From positions 1-56,956 of the forward strand of contig NZ_JAQGLJ010000017.1 in NCBI RefSeq assembly GCF_028292945.1: a stretch of 56,956 bases of DNA, read 5' to 3'. The translations under genes were made by a program, and so were the position numbers. Shown one piece after another: positions 17,145-26,872 of this stretch; the first letter of the stretch is position 1; every line of letters starts with the position of its first letter. Origin of the DNA: Sphingomonas bacterium (GTDB lineage: Bacteria > Pseudomonadota > Alphaproteobacteria > Sphingomonadales > Sphingomonadaceae). Below the pieces are notes generated by a model. The model was not told where the DNA came from, did not search any database, and saw only the letters and a list, made by a program, of their open reading frames with translations.

Positions 17145-20100
17145 TTACAGCACGAAGTCCGCCTGGGTCAGCGGCTGGTCGGTCGTAGTGAACACGTCGA
17201 TTGCCATGTCGGCCACCCCATTGCCATCGACATCGACCTCCACCTGCCACTCGCGTGTGGCAATCTGCGTGGCGCGGACCTGACCGGTGCCGTTGCCGGT
17301 GAAGATTCCGTCGGTCACGAAGGTAAAGGGCTGGTCGCCGGCCATGAGGGCGTCGGCATCGATACGGCTCAGGTCGATCAGGTCGTCGAGGTCGAAGTCG
17401 TTGAGGCTGTCGCGGCCGCCGCTCGCGACCGTCGACTCCGCCGCCGACTGGTAGCGGAACGTATCCGCCCCGGCGCCGCCGCCCAGGCCGTCCCGGCCGA
17501 TGCCGCCGAAGATCAGGTCGTTGCCAGCGCCACCCCCCAGCGAGTCGTTTTCAGCGCCACCGAACAGCCGGAACGCGCCGTCCGTTTCCGCCGCGCCGTT
17601 GAAGTCCAGCCTTTCGCCCACCACCAGCGAAGCGCCGTTGACTGTCAACACCTGCCCGGCCGCGACGTTGCCGTCGGCGCTGGTGATATCGTAGCTGTAC
17701 CGCTCGCCGCCGGCAAAGAAGCGCGTGTCCGCCGCGCTCATCAACGTCAGCGTCTCGATGCTGGTGAAGGTGTTGGTCTCCAGCGTCTCGGTGTAATCGC
17801 CCCGCAACACCACGATGTCGTTGCCGCCACCGCCGTCGAACCGATCGCCGGCATTGTAGCGCCCGTCGGCCAGGAAGAAGACGTCGGCCACCGCCCCGCC
17901 GGTCAGCACATCCGTACCTAACCCGCCATAGATCAGGAACCTGCCGTCGCTCTCCGCCGCGCCGTTGAAGGTCAGGCTCTCACCCGCCAGCAGCTGTGCT
18001 GCGTTGACGATCAGCCGCACGCCGCCTGCGACGTTCGCGTCCACCGTCGTCACCGCATAGCTGTTGGACGCCGACGTCGCCCCGAAGCGGAGGTCGTCGC
18101 CCGCCAGGAACGACAGCGTCTCGACGTTGACCAGGTTATCCGCGCCAAGCGTCAGCGGCGAGAAGCCGCCCTGCACCGCCACCACGTCCGCGCCAGCACC
18201 CCCATCGACCCGATCCGCCGCCGTCAGCCCCGTGCCGAAGTAGAAGGCGTCGTTGCCGGTGCCGCCGACTGCCGTGTCGTCGCCGCCGCCTTCCAGCCGC
18301 AGGAAGTCGTCACCCTCGCCGCCATCGACCGTGTCGTTGCCCGAGCCTGCGAAGAGCAGGTCGTTGCCCACCAGCCCGGTGATCGTGTCGTCCCCGGTAA
18401 AGCCGTAGAGCGTATCGTTGCCCGCCGTGCCGGTGCGCGTGTCGTTGGCGTCCAGCAGCGGCTGGGAAATCACTCCGGTGCCCTGCAGGAACGTGACCGC
18501 GAAGGGTATCGTCAATCCGGCATCGTCGTCGACGTTGATCTCGTTCAACGCTTCCCGCTGCGTCAGCCCGAATTCGCTGACCGCCAGCACATAGTCGCCT
18601 ACCGGCAGGTCGAGCGTCAGGAGCGAGTCCTGACCCGTCGGGCCGATCCCGCCGTCGTCGTCGGTGGCGACCGGCACGCCCGCCGCCGTGAGCAGCCGGA
18701 TCTGGCTGTCGCTACCCAGGTCGGTCGTACCGGTCGACCCGCGATTGCCGGCGTTGATGGTGATCGTGCCCGCCGTGGTCACGCTGAAGCTGACATAGGC
18801 GACGCGCAACGCGCCCGGCCCGGCCTGCTGATAGGTGCCGCTGGCGCCGAGCATGCTGCCGTCGGCGGCGGTCGTCGTGCCGTCGAACTCGAGCAGCTCG
18901 ATACCCGTCAGCGTGTCGGTGCCCTCGTCGCCGTTCGCGGCGTCGATGTCGACAACCGTGATCGTGCCGTCCCCGTTGCGCGTGACGGTGTAACCGCCGG
19001 CGTCGCCGGTGAACACGGCGGTGTCGATCCCCTCGCCACCGTCGATCACGTCGTCACCGTGGTTGCCGGTGATGCGATCGGTGTCCGTGCCAGTGTCGAT
19101 CACATCGTTGCCCGCGCCGCCGGTCACGCGGTCACTGCCGGCGCCGGTGCTGATCACGTCGTCACCGGCGACGCCGTCGACGAAGTCGTCGCCGATGCCG
19201 GTCGTGACCTGCAGGCGGTCGATGCCGGTGAAACCGAGCCTGAGCGTGCCGCCCGGGATGTTGCTGAAGCCGCTCGTGCCATCGGCGTCCGCGCCGGAGA
19301 TGAAGATGAGCGCCTGCTCCGTCAGCTGGCTGTAATCCAGGATCAACAGATCGTCGCCGGCGCCACCGTTCGCGAAGTCGACCGCGGTGTTCGCGCCGGT
19401 GGTGCCGCTCGCGACCAGCAGCGTGTCGTTGCCCACGCCGCCGTTGACGCTGTCGCCGCCCGCGCCGCCGACCAGGAAGTCGTCGCCATCACCGCCGGTG
19501 ATCCTGTCGTCGCCCATGCCGCCGTTGATATAATAGGGTCGCGCCGGGTCCAGCGCGGTCAACGTGTCCGCGCCCAGCGTGCCGAGCACGACCACCCCGA
19601 ACAGGTTGCCGCGCTCTGCCCCGCCGGTGTCGCGGACGTCGAAGGTCTGGCCCGCGGCGGCGACGAAGGTGATGCCCTCGTCATCGTAACGGCTTTCGAA
19701 CCCGATCAGCCCGCCGCCGGGACCCTGCCGCTGCAGGCGCACATTATTCAGTCCATCGCCATTGGGCGTGCTGGTGTCGAGCGCGTTGCCGTTGCCGACG
19801 CCGGTGCTGGTAAAGGTAAGGCGCACCGGCCGGATCGGGGCGGTCGTGAGAGTCACGTTGACCACGTCCGCGCCGTCGCCCAGGTCGACGGTGTCCCCGC
19901 CGTCGGTGGCGGCGTTGACATTGACCGTGTCGTTGCCCGCGCCGCCGTTCAGCGTGTCGTTACCGACCCCGCCGTTCAGCGTGTCGTCGCCGGCACCCCC
20001 GGTGAGCGTGTCGTTGCCTGCCCCGGTGCTGATGGTGTCGTTGCCGCCATGGGTGGTGATGATGTCGTCGCCACTGCCGGTGGTGATGTCGATACGCTCG

Positions 20101-23100
20101 ATCGAGGTGAAGGCGACCGAGTTGGCGTCCTCGTCCCAATAGCCGGCGTCGAAGCCCAAGCGTGCCGCATCGGGGTTGTCGACGATCCGCGTCGTCGCGG
20201 CCGAGAAGTCGGCCACCAGCGTGTCGGTGCCCTCCCCGCCATTGGCCGGATCGTTGCCCTGGCCGTCGTAGCGCAGCGTGTCGTCGCCATCACCGCCGTT
20301 CAGCGTGTCATCGCCCGCCCCGCCGCTGAGCGTATCGTTCCCCGCCAGCGCGTTGATCGTGTCGTCGCCGATGCCGCCGTTCAGCGTGTCGTCGCCCGCC
20401 GTGCCCGTCAGCGTATCGTCGCTGTCGACGCCGGTGATCGTCACCGCGACGTTCGTGGCGCTACCGCCGGTGCGGGTGTAGGTGAAGCTGTCGCTCGCCG
20501 GCGTGTTCGACGCGCCCGATCCGACCGCCGGCGTCGCGTTGAACGCGCCATTGGGGTTGTAGGTGACCGTGCCGTCGCCGTTGTTGGTCGCGGTCGCACC
20601 CGACGTGAGCAGGATCGCGGTACCGACCGGCGCATCCTGCCCGTCGATCTGCGTGATCGGGGAATCGCCGTCGGGGTCGTTGTCGTTGGCGAAGACGTCG
20701 ATGACGACGGCCGCGTTCTCTGGCGTGGTCGCGGTGTCGTCCACCGCCGTCGCCGAGTCGTTCTGCGCGGTGACGTTGACCACCAGTGGCTGACCGGCAA
20801 CCGCCGTGTTCTCGAACGACCGCAAACGCCCGGTGCCGGTCGTTTCGCTGTCGTACTGGCCGATGACTGCATCCAGGTCGCCGTCGCCGTCCAGATCGAC
20901 GAAGTCGGCGGTCTTGTAGCGGCCCGGGGTCGTGGCATCGAACGGATTGTCGCTACCGGTCAATGCGGTGAAAGCCTGGTTCGCGCCGTTGTTGCGGAAC
21001 GCGAGCAGCGGCTGAGCTTTCTGGCCGACCAGGGCATCGAGATCGCCGTCGCCGTCCAGATCGAAGAAGCGCGGATTGGCGGCACCTCCCACCACGAGCC
21101 CGTCGAAAGGATTGGCCGTACCGGTGATCGCCGTGAAGGCTTGCCCAGCGCCATTGTTGCGGAACGCCAGCAGGCGACCACTGGTATACTCCCCAACCAC
21201 GGCATCCAGGTCACCGTCGCCATCAAGATCGACAAAGCCGACCGACGAATAGCCGCCGACGTCGATGCCGTTGAAGGGATTGGCGGTCGTCGTCAGCTCG
21301 GTGAATGCGTTAGAGCCGTTCTCGTTACGGAACGAACGCAGCATACCGGTGCTGCCGCCGACCACGACGTCCTGATCGCCGTCACCGTCCAGATCGACCA
21401 GCGCGGGGGCCGCGAAATTTCCGACATCGACGCCGTTGAACGGGTTGGTTGCGTCGGTCAGTTCCACGAAGGGCGTGGTTCCGCCGTCATTGCGTAGAAA
21501 GCTTAATGTGCCGTCGACTCGGCCGACCAGAGCATCGAGATCGCCATCGGCGTCGAGATCGATGAACACGGGCTTTGGTACGATATCGACGAAGTTCGCG
21601 AAGCGATTGGCCGTGCCGGTCTGCTCCGTGAACGAGGGGGCGACGTCGCGCAGGCTGTCTCCCGCCGCGTCGATCACCTCGATCGCCAGCGTGCGCGTCG
21701 CGGTCGGCGTGTTGCTGGCGTTGGCATAGGTCAGGTTCTGGATCAGCGCATCGACCGCGACCGAGGTCGCGTTCGCGTTGAAGGTGACGGTCAGCGGCAT
21801 GCCGCCCGTGCCGCCCGCGACTGTCCCGATCAGGACGTTGGCGTAGCTGACGTTCGCGCCCGACACGCCGATCTGACCGCCGCCCGTGCCCTGGTTGCGG
21901 ATCGCGGCGACATCCTCGGCGAGCAGCCCGGACAGCGTCAGCGTGCCACCGTTGAAATTGCTCTCCGCATCCGTGAACGCCACATCGGAGTCGAGCAGCT
22001 GCGGCGCACCGTTGACCTGGTCTTCGGTGAAGGTGACGAGCGCGTCGAGGCCGGTGAGCGTGGGAATGTCGTTTACTCCGGTGATGGTGAAGCTGGCGCG
22101 GCCCGTGTCGCTGCCGCCCTGGCCGTCGATGAGCGTGTAGTCGAACGACGCCGGGCCGTTGAAATCGGCGGTCGGGGTGAAGGTGATGATGGTGCCGCTC
22201 AGCGACACCGTGCCGCCGGTCACCGCGGTGACGCCGGTGATGCTCGGCGTACCGCCATCGGCATCGGAGTCGTTGCCAAGCAACTCGGACGTCTGGATGG
22301 TGCGCGTCGTGTCCTCGATGGACGCGGCCAGCGCATCGTCCCCTGCAACCGGCGCGTCGTTCTGCGCCGTGACGTTGACGACCAGCGTCTGCGCGGGGCG
22401 GCCGGTGTTCTCCAGATAGGTCAGCGCATTGGCGAAGCCGCCACCGGCGATCGCGTCGAGGTCCCCATCGCCGTCGACGTCGCTGAACGCCACCGCGTTG
22501 CGCGCGCCGATCTGAGTGGCGAAGGCCGCGAAGGGATTGCTCGCGCCGATCTCCTCACGAAAGCTCGGTGCCGTGCCGGTGCCGACATTGCGGAAGAAGC
22601 GCAGGCCGCTGTTGTTCTGGCCCGACACCATATCCATGTCGCCGTCGCCGTCGACATCGGTGAAGCTGGGCGTACCGTAGACCCCGGTCGACACGCCGTT
22701 CAACGGATTGGCCGCGCCGGTCAGCTCGGTAAAGGCGAGCGAGCCGTTCTCGTTGCGGAATGACCGGAACAACCCCTCATTGTTGCCGATCACCGCGTCG
22801 AGATCGCCGTCGCCGTCGAGATCGACGAAGTCGGGCGCCGCCCTGAACACGCTGAACCCGCTGAACGGATTGTTCGCACCCGTCAGCTCGGCGAAGACCG
22901 GCGCGGCGCCGGCCGCGGCGGTGTTCTGGAATGAGCGGATCGCGCCGCTGTCCCCCTGCCCCACCACCAGATCGAGGTCGCCGTCATCGTCGAGGTCGAC
23001 GAAATTGGGAAAGCCGCGGTTCTGATTGCCGAACACGGCGAACGGATTGTCCGTGCCGGTCAGCTCGGTGTAGGTCGCGACGCCGTCGTCGTTGCGGAAT

Positions 23101-26100
23101 GCCTTCAGCACCCCGCCGCTCTGGCCCGAGACGAAGTCGAGATCGCCGTCGCCATCGAGGTCGGCGAACGCCGGCCTGCTGTAGCGCCCCGCGTCCAACC
23201 CGTTGAACGGGTTAGCCGTGCCGGTCCGGACGGCATAGACCGTGTCGCCGACGGTGGTCAGGTCCGCGCCCGCCGCGTCGGTGACGTTGACCGTCAGCGT
23301 GCGCGTCGCGGTCGGCGTGTTGCTGGCATTGGCATAGGTCAGGTTCTGGAGCAGCGCATCCACCGCCGCGCTGGTCGCGGCGGTGTTGAGCGTGACTTCG
23401 AGCGGTGTACCCGCCGTCCCGCCCGCGACGGTGCCGATGGACACGCCGCCAAAGCTGACATCCGCGCCGCTGACGCCGATCAGGCCGGAGGTGGAACCCT
23501 GGTTGCGGATCGCCAGCACGTCCTCGGCGATCGCGCCGGAGACACGAACAGCGCCGCCGCCCAGATTGACGTCGCCATCGACGAACGTGACGGCGGCGTC
23601 GAGGACCACCGGACCGGCGTTGACCGCACTCTCGGTGAACGTCACCGGGCTGGTCAGGTCGGCCATCGTCGGCGCGTCGTTGATCGTCGTGACGTTGACC
23701 GTCGCGGTCACGGCCGTGCTGGTCCCGCCGGCGCCGTCGGTCAGGACATAGCTGACCGTACGCGGCGCGGTGGCGGGATTTTCCGACACGCTGAAGAACC
23801 CGATCGCCTGCAGCACCAACTGAACACGCGCGGGCGTGGCCTGTGTATTGAAGGTTACGACAAGGGGGCTCGTGCCGCTGGTCCCGCCGGTATAGGTTCC
23901 GGCGACCTGCTGGTTGATGAACAGGTTGCCGTTCTCGATGCCGACGGTCGGCCGGCCTTGGTTGACGATCGCGATCCGGTCATCGGCGGTGCCGCCGGCG
24001 GTAAACCTGACCGTCAGCGTGCCGCCACTGAAATTCGCGGAATCGTCGACCACCGTGGCACCCGGTGCGATCCGCGTGACCGCCACATTCTCGGTATAGG
24101 TCAGCGTCGCATCGGTGCCCGCCGCCGCGCCGTTCAGGTCGACCACCGGCGCGTCGTTCTCTGCGGTGACGTTGACGACCAGCGGCACGCCGGTGTTGTT
24201 GGTGAACGCGCGAAAACTACTGCCCGAGCCGATCACGACGTCGAGATCACCATCCCCGTCGAGGTCGGCGAGACCCGGCGACGGCCGCGAGAAGGTAACC
24301 CCGTTGAACGGATTGGCCGCGCCCGTCAGCTGCGTGAACGTCTGGCCCACGCCATTATTGCGCAAGGCCGACACAAGGCCGCTGCTGGTCCCGACGATCG
24401 CGTCGAGATCTCCGTCACCGTCCAGATCGATGAAATCGACCGACGACTGCGCAGCAGCAATAAAGCCGTTGAACGGATTGGCCGTGCCCGTCAGTTCGGT
24501 GACCGGGACGTTATTGCCGTTGTTCTGAAACGCTCGCAGGTTGCCGCCGTAGACAGACGCGATCGCCAGATCGAGATCGCCGTCACCGTCGAAATCAACA
24601 AGCCCCGGCCCCGACAGCCGGGTGTCGATGATCGCGCCGAAAATGTTGGCTGACCCGGTCAGCGCGGTGAAAGCGGCACCGGCTCCGTTGTTGCGATAGG
24701 CGAGGATCGGAGAACCACTGTTGTTCGTGCTGATCAGGTCCAGGTCACCGTCCCCGTCAAGGTCGATAAACGCAGGGCGCGAATAGCTCCCGACATCCAG
24801 GCCATTGAACGGATTGGCCGCGCCGGTCAGCGCGGTGAAAGCCTGTCCGGCACCGTTGTTGCGATAGGCCAGGAACGTGCCGTTAACATCGCCGATCACC
24901 GCATCGCGGTCGCCATCGCCGTCGAGATCGATAAAGCGCGGCGACGGCAAAGCGCCTACGGTGATGCCCGCGAACGGGTTCGTTGCACCGGTCAGCTCGG
25001 TGAAGATCGACGGCCCGCCGATAAAGCCGCCGCCGTCGGTAATCTGGAGCAGCAGCGTCCGGCTGGCGGTCGGATTGTCGCTGACGTTGGCATAGGTCAG
25101 GTTCTGGATCAGCGCGTCGACCGCCGCCGTGCTCGCGCTGGCGTTCAGCGCAACGCTCAGCGTCGTGCCCACCCCGCCGCTGACGGTACCGAACGTGACG
25201 CCGCCATAGGTCACGTCCGTGCCGCTGACGCCGATCTCTCCCGCGCCCACGCCTTGGTTGTTGATCGCGACGCGGTCCTCGGCGAGCAGGCCGAACACGG
25301 TGAACGTCTCGCCCGCGAAATTGCCGCTGTTGTCGCCGAACACCACGTCCGCGTCGAGCAGCTGCGGGGTTGCGTTGACGAGGTTCTCGCCGAACGTGAC
25401 GGGCGAGTTCAGCCCGGTCAGCGTCGGCGCGGTGTCGACCTCGAAGCGCTGGAAGCTGATGTCGAAGGCGCCCTCGGAGCTGTCGACGAACACAATCGTA
25501 TGATTGCCGGCGGCGTCGGCGGAGATGGCGGGGTTATTCTGCGCTGACAAGGTTGTGGTGTTGACCAGCTGCTCCGCGCCACCGACGCCGCTGGCGTCGA
25601 AGGTGCGCGAGCGGATCGCGGTGCCGGTGGCATCGCCGCCGGTCTGGCTGTTATCGCTCCATGTCGCGACGAAGCCACCGTCCGCGAGGCGCGCCAGCGC
25701 GACCTCGCCCTGAGAACTGCTGGTCGTCGAATTGACCAGGAACTCCGTGCCGATCGGCACGCCCGCCGCCGAGACGATCTGCGCCTTGATCGACGTGCTG
25801 CTGGTGTCGCCGCCGGTGGCGCTGGAATCGGTCCAGGAGACGACGAAATCACCATTCGCGAGCTCGGTCACCGCGGGAAATTCCTGCGTGCCTGCGGTCG
25901 AGGTGACCAGGATTTCGCCGCCGACCTTCGCTCCGTCAAGGTCGTAACGCTGCGCGCGAATGTCGGCACCCTGCCCCGCCGCGCCGCTGGAATCCTCGAA
26001 CACCACGACATAGCCGGTGCCGAGCGTCGTGATGGCGGGGCGATGCTGAAAGCCGACTGCGGTGGTATTGACCTGGTTCTCTGCGCTCGCGGGCGAACCG

Positions 26101-26633
26101 TCGGCGTTGAACACGCGCGTGCGGATCGCCGACAACGTCGCGCCGGCCCCTGTTTCGGAGCCGCCATTGTCAGCCCATGTCACCGCGAAGCGCCCGCCGG
26201 CAATCCCCACGATCGCAGGTTGATCCTGCCCCCCGGCGTTCTGCGGCAGTGCTGGGTCGTTGACGGCAATGTCGGCGGGAGTGGTCGCCACCCCGTTGGC
26301 GTCGAAGACGCGCGCGCGGATGTCTCCGCCCGTCGTGGAGTCGTCGCGCCACACCGCGACGAAGCCGCCACCCGCGAGGGCGCTGACGTCGACCAGAACC
26401 TGGTCGCCCGCGACAACCGTGTTGATGCGGAATTCGGCACCGAAGGCTGTGCCGTCGGCGTTGAAGACGCGACCGATGACATCGGTGTTGACCGTCGTCG
26501 CGGAAAAGACGGATTGCCATGTAACGACATACCTGCCGTCGGTCAGATAGGTGACCCGCGGTGCGGAGTGATTGCCCGTCACCGCGCCGTTTGCGTCCGT
26601 CTCGGTACCCGCGCGCTCGTAGGTCGTCAGCAT
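17145..26633 (-). CDS. giant secreted RTX/FG-GAP repeat protein, type I secretion substrate, 3162 residues
   Basis: No N-terminal signal peptide. Residues 1-400 hold about seven repeats of the type GxxVVTWxDxxxxGxxIRARxFxADG, probably a beta-propeller. Then cadherin-like modules (NDAPxVxxL, TFTENxVN, LTYANxSxxPTxxRTLxxxVTD) alternate with three blocks of five FG-GAP repeats (DLDGDGDLDAVIG) at about 558-811, 1134-1401 and 1688-1930. A VCBS-like module (about 1950-2070) leads into RTX nonapeptides (GGxGDDTLxGGxGND), a pre-peptidase-type beta module near 2600-2720, and a last RTX array. The end is DSLNDFDLDDLIDLSRIDAD...QPLTQADFVL, a typical type I secretion C-terminus. The RTX and FG-GAP loops should bind calcium. 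Likely an adhesin or surface-associated protein; no protease or lipase motif was seen. Start ATG 26633 has GAGGATA upstream. The nearest exporter is at 30281-34914. Confidence 0.9.
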   Translation of the reverse strand: MLTTYERAGTETDANGAVTGNHSAPRVTYLTDGRYVVTWQSVFSATTVNTDVIGRVFNADGTAFGAEFRINTVVAGDQVLVDVSALAGGGFVAVWRDDSTTGGDIRARVFDANGVATTPADIAVNDPALPQNAGGQDQPAIVGIAGGRFAVTWADNGGSETGAGATLSAIRTRVFNADGSPASAENQVNTTAVGFQHRPAITTLGTGYVVVFEDSSGAAGQGADIRAQRYDLDGAKVGGEILVTSTAGTQEFPAVTELANGDFVVSWTDSSATGGDTSSTSIKAQIVSAAGVPIGTEFLVNSTTSSSQGEVALARLADGGFVATWSDNSQTGGDATGTAIRSRTFDASGVGGAEQLVNTTTLSAQNNPAISADAAGNHTIVFVDSSEGAFDISFQRFEVDTAPTLTGLNSPVTFGENLVNATPQLLDADVVFGDNSGNFAGETFTVFGLLAEDRVAINNQGVGAGEIGVSGTDVTYGGVTFGTVSGGVGTTLSVALNASASTAAVDALIQNLTYANVSDNPTASRTLLLQITDGGGFIGGPSIFTELTGATNPFAGITVGALPSPRFIDLDGDGDRDAVIGDVNGTFLAYRNNGAGQAFTALTGAANPFNGLDVGSYSRPAFIDLDGDGDLDLISTNNSGSPILAYRNNGAGAAFTALTGSANIFGAIIDTRLSGPGLVDFDGDGDLDLAIASVYGGNLRAFQNNGNNVPVTELTGTANPFNGFIAAAQSSVDFIDLDGDGDLDAIVGTSSGLVSALRNNGVGQTFTQLTGAANPFNGVTFSRPSPGLADLDGDGDLDVVIGSGSSFRAFTNNTGVPLVVNVTAENDAPVVDLNGAAAGTDATLTYTENVAVTRIAPGATVVDDSANFSGGTLTVRFTAGGTADDRIAIVNQGRPTVGIENGNLFINQQVAGTYTGGTSGTSPLVVTFNTQATPARVQLVLQAIGFFSVSENPATAPRTVSYVLTDGAGGTSTAVTATVNVTTINDAPTMADLTSPVTFTESAVNAGPVVLDAAVTFVDGDVNLGGGAVRVSGAIAEDVLAIRNQGSTSGLIGVSGADVSFGGVSIGTVAGGTAGTPLEVTLNTAATSAAVDALLQNLTYANASNTPTATRTLTVNVTDAAGADLTTVGDTVYAVRTGTANPFNGLDAGRYSRPAFADLDGDGDLDFVSGQSGGVLKAFRNDDGVATYTELTGTDNPFAVFGNQNRGFPNFVDLDDDGDLDLVVGQGDSGAIRSFQNTAAAGAAPVFAELTGANNPFSGFSVFRAAPDFVDLDGDGDLDAVIGNNEGLFRSFRNENGSLAFTELTGAANPLNGVSTGVYGTPSFTDVDGDGDMDMVSGQNNSGLRFFRNVGTGTAPSFREEIGASNPFAAFATQIGARNAVAFSDVDGDGDLDAIAGGGFANALTYLENTGRPAQTLVVNVTAQNDAPVAGDDALAASIEDTTRTIQTSELLGNDSDADGGTPSITGVTAVTGGTVSLSGTIITFTPTADFNGPASFDYTLIDGQGGSDTGRASFTITGVNDIPTLTGLDALVTFTEDQVNGAPQLLDSDVAFTDAESNFNGGTLTLSGLLAEDVAAIRNQGTGGGQIGVSGANVSYANVLIGTVAGGTGGMPLTVTFNANATSVAVDALIQNLTYANASNTPTATRTLAIEVIDAAGDSLRDVAPSFTEQTGTANRFANFVDIVPKPVFIDLDADGDLDALVGRVDGTLSFLRNDGGTTPFVELTDATNPFNGVDVGNFAAPALVDLDGDGDQDVVVGGSTGMLRSFRNENGSNAFTELTTTANPFNGIDVGGYSSVGFVDLDGDGDLDAVVGEYTSGRLLAFRNNGAGQAFTAITGTANPFDGLVVGGAANPRFFDLDGDGDLDALVGQKAQPLLAFRNNGANQAFTALTGSDNPFDATTPGRYKTADFVDLDGDGDLDAVIGQYDSETTGTGRLRSFENTAVAGQPLVVNVTAQNDSATAVDDTATTPENAAVVIDVFANDNDPDGDSPITQIDGQDAPVGTAILLTSGATATNNGDGTVTYNPNGAFNATPAVGSGASNTPASDSFTYTRTGGSATNVAVTITGVDSDDTLTGTAGDDTLNGGIGDDTINALAGNDTLSGGAGDDTLNGGDGDDTLRYDGQGNDPANGGEGTDTLVADFSAATTRIVDNPDAARLGFDAGYWDEDANSVAFTSIERIDITTGSGDDIITTHGGNDTISTGAGNDTLTGGAGDDTLNGGVGNDTLNGGAGNDTVNVNAATDGGDTVDLGDGADVVNVTLTTAPIRPVRLTFTSTGVGNGNALDTSTPNGDGLNNVRLQRQGPGGGLIGFESRYDDEGITFVAAAGQTFDVRDTGGAERGNLFGVVVLGTLGADTLTALDPARPYYINGGMGDDRITGGDGDDFLVGGAGGDSVNGGVGNDTLLVASGTTGANTAVDFANGGAGDDLLILDYSQLTEQALIFISGADADGTSGFSNIPGGTLRLGFTGIDRLQVTTGIGDDFVDGVAGDDVISTGAGSDRVTGGAGNDVIDTGTDTDRITGNHGDDVIDGGEGIDTAVFTGDAGGYTVTRNGDGTITVVDIDAANGDEGTDTLTGIELLEFDGTTTAADGSMLGASGTYQQAGPGALRVAYVSFSVTTAGTITINAGNRGSTGTTDLGSDSQIRLLTAAGVPVATDDDGGIGPTGQDSLLTLDLPVGDYVLAVSEFGLTQREALNEINVDDDAGLTIPFAVTFLQGTGVISQPLLDANDTRTGTAGNDTLYGFTGDDTITGLVGNDLLFAGSGNDTVDGGEGDDFLRLEGGGDDTAVGGTGNDAFYFGTGLTAADRVDGGAGADVVAVQGGFSPLTLGADNLVNVETLSFLAGDDLRFGATSASNSYAVTTVDANVAGGVRLIVNAAQLLAGESLTFNGAAESDGRFLIYGGLGTDVLTGGAVADVFFLADGRYNAGDRFDGGGGNDIVVLRGDYTETLETNTFTSIETLTLMSAADTRFFAGGERYSYDITSADGNVAAGQVLTVNGASLVVGERLDFNGAAETDGAFRLFGGAENDSLGGGAGNDLIFGGIGRDGLGGGAGADTFRYQSAAESTVASGGRDSLNDFDLDDLIDLSRIDADALMAGDQPFTFVTDGIFTGNGTGQVRATQIATREWQVEVDVDGNGVADMAIDVFTTTDQPLTQADFVL
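20860..21620. repeat. third FG-GAP repeat block (five repeats) of the giant protein
   Basis: Five imperfect repeats of about 150 bp, each encoding a DLDGDGDLDA-type calcium loop followed by LxxFRNNGxxxxFTxLTGxxNPF. The DNA repeats share strong identity with those at 22400-23240 and 24200-24990, making recombination within the gene possible. Confidence 0.8.
22400..23240. repeat. second FG-GAP repeat block (five repeats) of the giant protein
   Basis: Five repeats whose core motifs vary slightly (FADLDGDGDLD, FVDLDDDGDLD, FVDLDGDGDLD, FTDVDGDGDMD, FSDVDGDGDLD). Spacer sequence ELTGAxNPFxGxxxxxxGxPxF separates them. Confidence 0.8.
24200..24990. repeat. first FG-GAP repeat block (five repeats) of the giant protein
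   Basis: Five repeats (FIDLDGDGDRD, FIDLDGDGDLD, LVDFDGDGDLD, FIDLDGDGDLD, LADLDGDGDLD) with spacers of LxAYRNNGAGQAFTALTGAANPFNG type. The constant number of five per block suggests duplication of whole blocks. Confidence 0.8.
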
Positions 26634-26872
26634 GCCCGTATCCTCGCCACGGCCGAACGGCGGCGCCCATGCGCCGCCGCCAGCAATTGTTCCTCAGGCG
26701 ATGCTTGCGACCCCGCCCCGCGCGCGGTCTCCAGCGCGGGCCGGCCCCCTGTCGCGCTTGAGGGCAACGGTTTCCGGCAGGTGTACTGTTAAAGCGTTGT
26801 TAGGCGGTTCGGAATAGCGTGCCGTCCCAAGTCTGGGATTCTTGGCTCGCGGTAATCTGCGTTTGCCCCGGA
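26634..26872. other. intergenic region upstream of the giant RTX gene
   Basis: This 239-bp gap lies between the RTX gene start and the end of the AraC-type gene, both minus strand. It should contain the RTX promoter, but no convincing -35/-10 pair was found. An 8-bp inverted repeat (GGCGGCGC, 26659-26666; GCGCCGCC, 26671-26678) lies 26-45 bases upstream of the start codon and would be in the 5' leader of the mRNA. Confidence 0.5.

Noticed and set aside
15275..17188. 637-residue plus-strand frame opposite the TPP enzyme
   Set aside because: Antisense frame without domains; the TPP enzyme is well supported.
17145..26633. CRISPR-like or satellite array suspected from regular DNA repeats
   Set aside because: The repeats are coding, imperfect and of protein-module length; there are no spacers.
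26659..26678. Inverted repeat upstream of the RTX gene considered as an operator
   Set aside because: Very GC-rich and may arise by chance; kept only as a note in the intergenic entry.
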